Positions 56,872-64,000 of a stretch of 64,000 nt of DNA are shown one piece after another. Every line of letters begins with the position of its first letter. The stretch's first letter is position 1. Under the pieces are notes generated by a model. The model made no database searches and had not been told where the DNA came from. It was given only the letters and a program-made list of their open reading frames with translations. The stretch lies in contig JABSSW010000044.1 of NCBI GenBank assembly GCA_018902385.1, forward strand, positions 186,001 through 250,000, written 5' to 3'. The stretch is from Physcia stellaris (lineage: Eukaryota > Ascomycota > Lecanoromycetes > Caliciales > Physciaceae). A program made the position numbers and the translations under genes.

Positions 56872-59759
56872 GATATAGTCAACTGGAAAATCAAAGCGCA
56901 CGGAGTGAAAGACCGTTCTGGGCCGCCTCCGAGCTGTAAGTGGGTAAAAGTTAAGCACGTAAGTGACAAGTAGTGGGGCAAATGTACTACTGCTCCATTA
57001 CGTGCATTGAAGAATGTATGCAAGAGTATTATGACCATGTGAAAGGTTCAGAGAAATTAAATCGAGATCGACACGTATTCACTGCTGCAGTATGACCGTT
57101 GTCAAAGCCACTCGTCGCCTTGTACGACTCGTAAGAAAGAAGAGTTATAATCTTGACTTATCATCGTTCTGTACCTCGATAGTCGGAACATGAGGGAAAA
57201 CTTTTGTTTGGGACTCTTGAAATCAATGCACTAGCAGCAAATATCAGGGTCCATTTCAGGGTCTCAGGGTCCATTTCAGGGTCTCAGGGTCCATTTCAGG
57301 GTCTCAGGGTCCATCTCAGGGTCCATCACAGGGTCTGTTTCATGGGTCTCCGGGATCTCGGCATCTTATCAGGGTCTTCAGGGTCTACAGATCGAGCTAA
57401 ATCAGCCATGTTGCCCAGCAGCGATTCAAGAAGATCAAGGAAAAAAAGAAAGTCAAGAGCAGCAATGTACGAAAACTTCCTGATTGGATCTTCTGTATGG
57501 AACGCGGGGAAACGATCGAGATTCACTGACTGCTCGTACGCGATCTGATCGAACATCGAGATCCATCCATGTCTACGCCGTACTCCGCACGGTGGTTCAG
57601 CAGTCTTGCAGGAGCCCGTATTCTCTACAAGGTAGCATTCCAAGGTGCGTATGGAGTTTAGCCGGATCGATTGCCCAGATACCCATTTCAAGAGATATAC
57701 AGACCTTAAGAGGTAATTAGGAAAGAATGGGTGACTGTACACCCAAGAAAGTTTACAAAACGCGCCAAGGTGCAATCTAGGATGCTGACGATGCTCCTAT
57801 GATCACGTCTCCCTAGAAAGGATGCAGCATACATTTCTGGACCAGAAAAAGCGGCAGAAGTACAGGATGGGGGAAAAGCTAGTGAGGGATGACGCTCGAT
57901 AGGAAATCTTAAAGAACCAGAGATGTATATATTGCAAGGAAAGTCGAAGAGTAGAGACAGAGGCGAGAAGCAGTCGCCATACAAATCTAGGAATGGTCAA
58001 GAAACATATACCAATCGCCAGAGATGCGAACTCTATAGAGAAAATACTTCGAAGATGGGGACCGTAGCTCGCTCGCTTCGATTACTGGACTCACCTGACT
58101 TCAAGAGATGAGGCATATGGCTGTCTTTGAAGATGTTCTCTTCGCTCCTCATCGCCACTTCAGCTTTCGTTTGCCGCAAACGGATTCGAACCAGTGTCTA
58201 TCGTGGATCCTCTGGAGGGTTCACGGCGACTTATTCAGCCTGGTATGTCCATGATGAAAAGACCAATTGGTCCAGACCATTGACCATCATGGCCTCAAGG
58301 ACCATAAGATCTTGCATACCGTCCTGATCTGGCGCGCGACGCTTCGATTGAATACAGGCGCTGGCATTGAGATGGGCGAGCCTCGGACCTTTGGCTTCAT
58401 GCCAATAGTTTACCATCTTCGAGTTTGACGTGAGGCGAGGTATTCGACGGGCAGGTCCCTACATACTCGATAATGCTGACAGCTCTCCAACTCTCTGGCC
58501 GCTGAGACCTCAGAAAAATACTCGATAGGGACCGGTAACGATAGCATAACATCTGTAAGCCCGTCTGCTTTACTTCCATTCAAATGTCAACAGCGCCATG
58601 GAAAGCGAAGTACTCCGTACCTTCATGTCCTTGTCTTGAGATGGCGCGTCAGGATCCGGGATATCATGCTGCTCTGTTATTTCGAAAAGCTTAACTATAG
58701 AATTATGCAACGTGATCAAAAGTCACGAGCACGAGGACTAAGTGTTGTCCTGGACGAGTCGAGTACTGGTAGAAAGCGCTTCATCCCCAGTACTTATATT
58801 GTAGCTCGCGTAATAACCTTCTGTTCTCTTGGTGGGACACCGCACATTCGGCTCCGAGCCCCCCAACCATCACGACTACCTTACTCTGAGCAGAGCCAAC
58901 GAAGCATCTCCTGATCCCACGCCCACTCGCCGCCGGGCAGGATCGAGATGCGGATCGCAGCCCTAGAACTATGTGTTAGCCAAGCCCTCACCAAGAGATT
59001 CGCACTCAATTCTGCCCGTGGTGAGTGACCGCTATAGGGCTGCCTTCCCTTGTGACCTACCTCATATATTATTGATACGGAATACCTTCCCGAAACATTG
59101 CGCTGAAAGAATATGCGATGTCGATCCCCGGTGATGACGGGAATAACGGAAAACTCCACAGACCCCAAATCACGTGACCCAATGCATCCCCCACCAGACA
59201 TGGAACAGATTTCTCTGTTCTGAATCGAGTCCTCGCTCCCTCCAAAGCCTTTCAAAGGACCCAAGTAACCAAGTAAAGCAGCAACATCCGCGCATAGTGT
59301 TCCACCCAAATATCCATCACAAGAACCGAAATTATCAGGAACGGAGAAGGGGGTGGGAGAGCAAGGTGGCGAAAAAATCCCGACCACCCAGCATGCCGAG
59401 TATGCAAAACCCCCAAAAAGCGACCCGGAAGGCAACTCCGAGAATCCCATCGACATCCCAACGCCCACGGGCCAGAAACCTAGGATAGGCTTAGGCGGGA
59501 AACGCAGCGATCGAGATTGAAATCCGCGATGATGATTGGAACGGGGCCGTCTCCGGCGAGGGGACACGTGCGGCGGGGGTTGCTCCGCCTGGGGGACGGG
59601 GCTCTGAGAAATGGGCGGGGGAGGGGGAATGCTTAGGATATATGCTTTGTCTTGGAGGGGAAGTTCGGAGGTAGAGCGAGCAGTGTAGGGTAGGGTAGAT
59701 GGGTAACGTGCATCAACGCTGCGAGAGCTTTCTATTTTTCCATGTCTCTAGTATCCTAT
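56872..59759. other. Long intergenic region, no gene supported
   Basis: About 2.9 kb. It contains a minisatellite (57244-57323), TACTCCG motifs at about 57577 and 58611, and a TCACGTGA site near 59172. Frames of 149 codons (57326-57775, minus) and 228 codons (58881-59567, minus) have no domain; the second is compositionally uneven and overlaps a frame on the other strand. Confidence 0.45.
57244..57323. repeat. 20-bp minisatellite, four units
   Basis: TCAGGGTCCATTTCAGGGTC is repeated at 57244, 57264 and 57284 exactly and at 57304 with one change; degenerate TCAGGGTC pieces go on to about 57390. The unit length is not a multiple of three, and I see no gene through it. Confidence 0.85.
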
Positions 59760-61320
59760 TCAGGTACCGAGTTTCGGAATACCCATCCCCGGCCTCCTCT
59801 TGCCCGTCACCCGGCCCGAACGCACTGTATGAGATCCCACCCTTCCCAGCCCCTGCGTTGGGATGCCCGTCTCCGATTGAGTCCGCTCCTGCCCCTGCCC
59901 TTGTTCCTCCAGATCCGTGAACATCGTCGCCGTAGACTCTCGCTCGCCAGATCTCATCCGCTGGTAAATAGACAAGATCCTCGAAATCGGCCGCTCAGCC
60001 CACCCATCGCCGTCGATCCCGTGCGCAGAGTTCAGAGTCGATATCAAGTGGCCATTAGCGTTACTGCTGCTGGCGAGGTCAGAGGACCAGGGCGTCCACC
60101 AGAATGCGAACGGCTTTCTTCGTACGTCCACTGAGCTGGTGGGTTTGCTGGGAACGCCTGGGAATCCTGCGGCTTCGTTGTGGGGGTGCGAGGTGCTGTG
60201 GAAGAGGGAGGTGTAGATCGGACGAAGCACTGGGAGGCAGGCGCTGATGATCCCGGCGGCAAGCTCTGCGGCGGACCATGTGGATATGCCTACTGCGGAC
60301 CCTGAGAGGTGCAATCAGCTCTCGGTCTTTCTCATAATGTTGCCTGTTTGGGGAACATACAGCTTGGATCTATTAAGGATGTGTTGCTCAGCTGGGTCAC
60401 GCGAATGATGCTGATTAGACAGACTCTGACCGATTGCCTTGTTAGCATGGCTCTGAGTTTGTAAGGGCGGGTGCTTACAGGCCGCCAAGTGCGAACAAAC
60501 CAGTCAATTGGATTTTGCGCTGCTTGGATGTCTGCAGAGTCCACAGTATTGGCATTGGCAAGCACAGAATTATGATATCCGTAACGATATTTTGCACCCC
60601 ACCAATAATGATTTCGACCAGCTCATCCCTGCATTTGGCGCGAAGGCTGTGGTCCCAGTACCCACGGACGGGGTTGCAGGCGAAGATGCTATCAAGGGTC
60701 TGGAAGATCTGCCAAATGACGATATACGCTGCCATGTAGTAGATGACTTTGTGCAAGCTAGGCACTGGGAAGATTCGCCGGTAGAGGAGAATGATGGAGA
60801 GCTTAATGGTCGTTAACGCCATTGGATAGGTGAGGCAGTTTACGAAGACAAGCTAGAATAAAGGATGGAAGTCAGCTCTGTAGTTAGGGTAGGTACTATT
60901 AAGGCGAGTCCACGTACTTTAGTAAACAGCGTCGGATCTTTGACAAGGATGAAATGCCTTCCCATTCCAAGGTGGACACCTCAATTCGATAAGCAAAGTA
61001 GAATGTCAGTGGCGTGCGGGTAGGCTTACAGTAAATTTGTCCGACTATGTACGCAACAGTGCAGATCTGAGAATATCAGGGCCCGTATCAAGAGATTGTG
61101 ATCGGAGACGTGGTAGAGGTTTTCATACAAATCCTGTGAATATCATGTAGTCGTCCGCTTGTAAAGATGCTTTCTTGATCCAGCGCGCTATAAGTCGCAG
61201 GACTATTGCTACAGAAGCTGCACACAAGGAGACGATATATGTTACCAGTAATTGCTTTGACTTGTCATCACGCGTGTGTTGAGACTGATATTGAATAACC
61301 GCAGAGGATGGGCTCGACAT
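59760..61320 (-). CDS. Fungal rhodopsin-domain (PTH11-like) integral membrane protein
   Basis: Six exons: 61320-61129, 61066-61030, 60979-60918, 60852-60479, 60425-60361, 60301-59760. All phases match, giving 423 residues. The pattern is that of the fungal rhodopsin-like domain family: TYIVSLCAASVAIVLRLIARWIKKASLQADDYMIF, then GMGRHF, KLSIILLYRRIFPV, GYWD, ADxxILCLPMPILWTLQ, KIQLTGLFALGGLVCLISIIRV and WSAVGISTWSAAELAAGIISACLPVLRPI. Seven membrane segments are followed by a Ser/Pro-rich cytosolic tail of about 140 residues. Related proteins include the Magnaporthe surface sensor PTH11, but this copy shows no N-terminal CFEM cysteine domain. A receptor-like role is likely but unproven. Met 61362 is an alternative start adding 14 residues. 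Confidence 0.92.
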
Positions 61321-62751
61321 AGCGCACGCGGCAGCTGTAGCTTGATGATCACTCACAGACACAAGTCAGAAGAATGACAGAAGAACAAGCTGCTGCTAAA
61401 GACTACAGCTATAGGACACTCAGGTCCTGTTATGTGATGGGAGGAGCAAGAAAAGAGAGAAAGACGAAGACGAAGACAGAGACGGATAGCGACATCTTCA
61501 CCAGCGGCGCGAAACTTGACATTTGTCACCACGACCTTTCGATCTGATGGAAATCAGGCACAGCATTCACTTTGAAAGCTTGCATGTTTGAGGTTCTATG
61601 CAGGAGACAATTTTCGACGTTGTCGGCATATACGAAGCACTCCCTTATGTACGAGCATGACCTCTTGTTTGATGCGGTTCAATCAAACGTCATGTGGTGG
61701 TTCCACAGCATGGAGGCTAGACGTGAGTCCTCCACGTGGATCCATTGGGTTCCGGAGGAGGAGCGAGAACAAGGAGTTATGGTAATCGCAAGATGAAGCT
61801 GCATCTGGGCATGCTTACCGAGAACGAAACGTCATTGAGAATTGATCCGTGTAACTCAACACTGGAAGACGTAGATTATAAAGTTGGATGGAAGAGGACA
61901 GGTTGGTAAGGAAAAGAGTCGTGCCGCACCGCTGCAGTTGAGATGCATATATATCATCGACGCTGCCTCCTAGACCTAAGCCTCGGTAACAGGGCGAACT
62001 GTGTCGGATTGTTTCTAACAATGTCGACATGTTGCAGGAAATTCTAGGCCAGGAACATCGTCTCAAACTCGGGTCGAGTGATGGAATGCACGGTCTGGGA
62101 AAGATAACCGGGCCTAGGCCAAAGCAATGAATGTACGTTCTCAGTCATCTACAAGATGGCCTGCTTCGATAGTAACATGGAGCTCACCACTCGGGAATGC
62201 TGTGCGTCGGGGGCGACAAATGATGAGAAACGAGACTCATAGCTTAAATAGGTCAAATTTTCCGCGTAGCTGGTGCAACGCGTTTCGAGATTTTCCCAAG
62301 GTAGAAAACACAGCTCAAGTAGTGCAGTCGCAACTCGAGTCAGCCACCGTGTAGGCGCAGAAAGTCCTTTTGACTATGAACTTGTCCCTCACCGCCCACT
62401 TCTGGATTGCAGCGAGCATCGTTCCATGCGTGAACGAGCAGCCTGATCCAGAACTGTTGAAATGCCGGTGTGACTTGTGGGGAAGATCTGCGGATTTCAT
62501 ACATGCCCCGGAAAGAATGTCAACGTAGACAAGTTTGGGGGTTGTAACAAGCGACTCTTTCAGCAGCCAATTCTCCCCTAGCTGGAAGACAAAGCAAACA
62601 TCCATCTCCACGTAAACATCTGTCAACGGCAGTGAGGCAGCAAGTACAGCTCATCTCCGTCTGGCGTCTCTACCCTGTTTACCTTTGCGTATTCATAATC
62701 CCTACGATATGCGACATCATTATGTCCACATCACACTTTTGTGATCAAGCA
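61321..62751. other. Intergenic, no gene seen
   Basis: Host composition. Frames of 60-100 codons on both strands have no recognisable content. The part next to 61320 is the likely promoter of the rhodopsin-domain gene, and the part before 62752 the 3' untranslated region of DCP2. Confidence 0.4.
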
Positions 62752-64000
62752 TTACCTGCCACTCTGAGCGACCGAATCCAGATAACCCAATAAGAAACTC
62801 TTCGTCTCTTTCGGCGTCTGTCTTCCGCTGGACGGTGTCTCTACACTCTTTCCTGTGCCTGTCCGACTCAAGTTCCCGAAATCCACTTGTACAGCAGGGG
62901 GACTGACCAATGCGCTAGCCGTAGTATCGACTCTGCTCGGCGGCAACGGCGGAGGACCCATCACTATAGTCCCATTGTCCCTTTTGACTTCCTTCTCGGC
63001 TACTGGAGAACCAGTGGCAATAGGTGAGGGCGTTGGTGATTTAGGGTTATTGAACATCGATAGTAGTGATTTCTTTTGCTCTTTCGTCTGCTGGACGCGG
63101 CGGTCAAAGGGGAGACTATGTTGTGGAGAAGGAAGGGGGCTTATGGGCGAGAGGATTGAGTCGTGGGCCTGGGGTCGGATGTGCAGGGGGCGACGAATGG
63201 TTTGGGGTGTTGGCATTGAAGGCTGGGTAGACTTTGATGTTGTCGTCAATGGTGGCACCGTGGAAGGGGGTAAGGCAGAGTATGGTGGAGGCGCCACGTG
63301 GCGTCGGCCTTCTATTTGTGTAGGTACGGAGCTTTGCTTCGACGGTAAAGCTGTTGGAGTTGAGACTGGAGGGCTAGACGCGATACTGTTTTGCTGGCTT
63401 GTAGTGGGGCCAGCTTGGATCTGGGCATTAACAGCCGTGTAGCTTTTCGAAGGTCGAGCTAAGATGGTGATAGGTGATTTGCGCGAGGCTTCTACCTTTA
63501 GATTCTCCCTCACTGCCTCTCTGTCGGGCTGATGCTTCTGAGTAAGCATATCGAATTGTGGAACATTCAATGGCCCATCGACAGTAGCCGAGACAGGCGA
63601 TTTTCTCGGTGCTAGGGTCGCTTTCTGGCGTTTTACAATCGGCTGCGACATTGGTAGGATATGCGAAAGATCTCCAATTGGTTGAACACCTAGAGGTCCT
63701 GCTAATCTAGATGTTTCTCTCGAGTGCCCTGGGCTGGGCATAGCCGACAGCTCAAACGAAGGGGTTGGCGCTTCGAGAGCCGACTTTGCGACTTGAGAAG
63801 AGCCATTCGGTACGGCAGGAGGTGCTTTGAAGAGGTTGAGTAATGTATCTTGATGCTCAGATCTTCTAGGCTGTAGCGTGGGTGGTGAGGGCGTAACAAC
63901 AGCGGGGATCGTAGCTGTTTGAGTCTTGACAGCTGGCTCTTTTGACTCTGCTTCAAATAAGCCATGCGCGGCTTGTTTTTGACGAGCTTTATCAGGAGCT
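62752..64000 (-). CDS. DCP2: mRNA-decapping enzyme DCP2, C-terminal part (cut by window edge)
   Basis: The frame is open from the window edge to a stop at 62752, about 415 residues of low-complexity Pro/Ser/Thr-rich sequence. Two short leucine-rich helical motifs, HQDTLLNLFKAP (near 63830) and KKSLLSMFNNP (near 63050), and the end SFLLGYLDSVAQ match the disordered tail of fungal Dcp2, where such motifs bind Edc3 and related enhancers. The Nudix catalytic domain would lie beyond the window. Dcp2 removes the m7G cap in cytosolic P-bodies. The name rests on the tail motifs alone, as the catalytic part cannot be seen. Confidence 0.72.
   Translation of the reverse strand, partial: APDKARQKQAAHGLFEAESKEPAVKTQTATIPAVVTPSPPTLQPRRSEHQDTLLNLFKAPPAVPNGSSQVAKSALEAPTPSFELSAMPSPGHSRETSRLAGPLGVQPIGDLSHILPMSQPIVKRQKATLAPRKSPVSATVDGPLNVPQFDMLTQKHQPDREAVRENLKVEASRKSPITILARPSKSYTAVNAQIQAGPTTSQQNSIASSPPVSTPTALPSKQSSVPTQIEGRRHVAPPPYSALPPSTVPPLTTTSKSTQPSMPTPQTIRRPLHIRPQAHDSILSPISPLPSPQHSLPFDRRVQQTKEQKKSLLSMFNNPKSPTPSPIATGSPVAEKEVKRDNGTIVMGPPPLPPSRVDTTASALVSPPAVQVDFGNLSRTGTGKSVETPSSGRQTPKETKSFLLGYLDSVAQSGR

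Noticed and set aside
57244-57390. Internal telomere-like repeat
   Set aside because: The unit is TCAGGGTC within a 20-bp period, not TTAGGG.
57326-57775. A 149-codon frame on the minus strand ending in the minisatellite
   Set aside because: No recognisable family; its end depends on the tandem repeat.
58180-58260. A tRNA gene on the minus strand (perfect GGTTCGAATCC box)
   Set aside because: No acceptor stem partner for the 3' end and no A box or anticodon arm at the right distance.
58881-59567. A 228-codon frame on the minus strand
   Set aside because: No domain, uneven composition, overlaps another frame on the plus strand, no splice or promoter support.

Overview
The window is a piece of a filamentous ascomycete (Pezizomycotina) nuclear genome. 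The evidence is short introns of about 45-110 bp with GT..AG ends, typical fungal families (Zn2Cys6 regulator, GT90 protein, fungal rhodopsin-domain membrane protein, yeast-type amino-acid permease), and a sharp split between GC-balanced gene-bearing DNA and one very AT-rich block. I cannot name the species.

Layout. 1-9752 is host DNA with a GT90 glycosyltransferase (-), mitochondrial ribosomal protein uL15m (+), a possible small membrane protein (+) and an ATF/CREB-type bZIP regulator (-). 9753-33960 is the AT-rich block. I read it as a single Tad-like LINE insertion: an 18-bp target-site duplication (9735-9752 and 33961-33978), an (AATC)n tail, and remnants of ORF1, endonuclease, reverse transcriptase and RNase H. 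The LINE was later split by an LTR element (A, 11974-29398, 5-bp duplication AATTG), and A carries two further LTR fossils (B, C) and copies of a short repeat R. The whole nest has been mutated by a RIP-like process. 33979-64000 is host DNA again: a four-TM protein (+), mitochondrial EF-Tu (+), an uncertain multi-exon gene (+), mitochondrial IF-3 (+), amino-acid permease (+), IMP1 inner-membrane protease (+), EFL1/RIA1 (-), a double-PH protein (+), RAD5 (-), a Zn2Cys6 regulator (-), a fungal rhodopsin-domain protein (-) and the C-terminal part of DCP2 (-), which runs off the window edge.

Function. Four genes act in mitochondria (uL15m, EF-Tu, IF-3, IMP1), three of them in mitochondrial translation. 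EFL1 acts on 60S ribosome maturation and DCP2 on mRNA decay. The others are unrelated housekeeping or regulatory genes.

The most striking observation is the mutation signature of the AT-rich block. C is almost absent before T or C (and G almost absent after A or G), while CpA and CpG are kept. The three LTR pairs differ mainly by C/T at CpT and G/A at ApG. This is not the usual CpA-directed RIP, and standard RIP indices would probably miss it. Two host genes (bZIP and RAD5) have one-base frame breaks at short homopolymers, which may be sequence errors.
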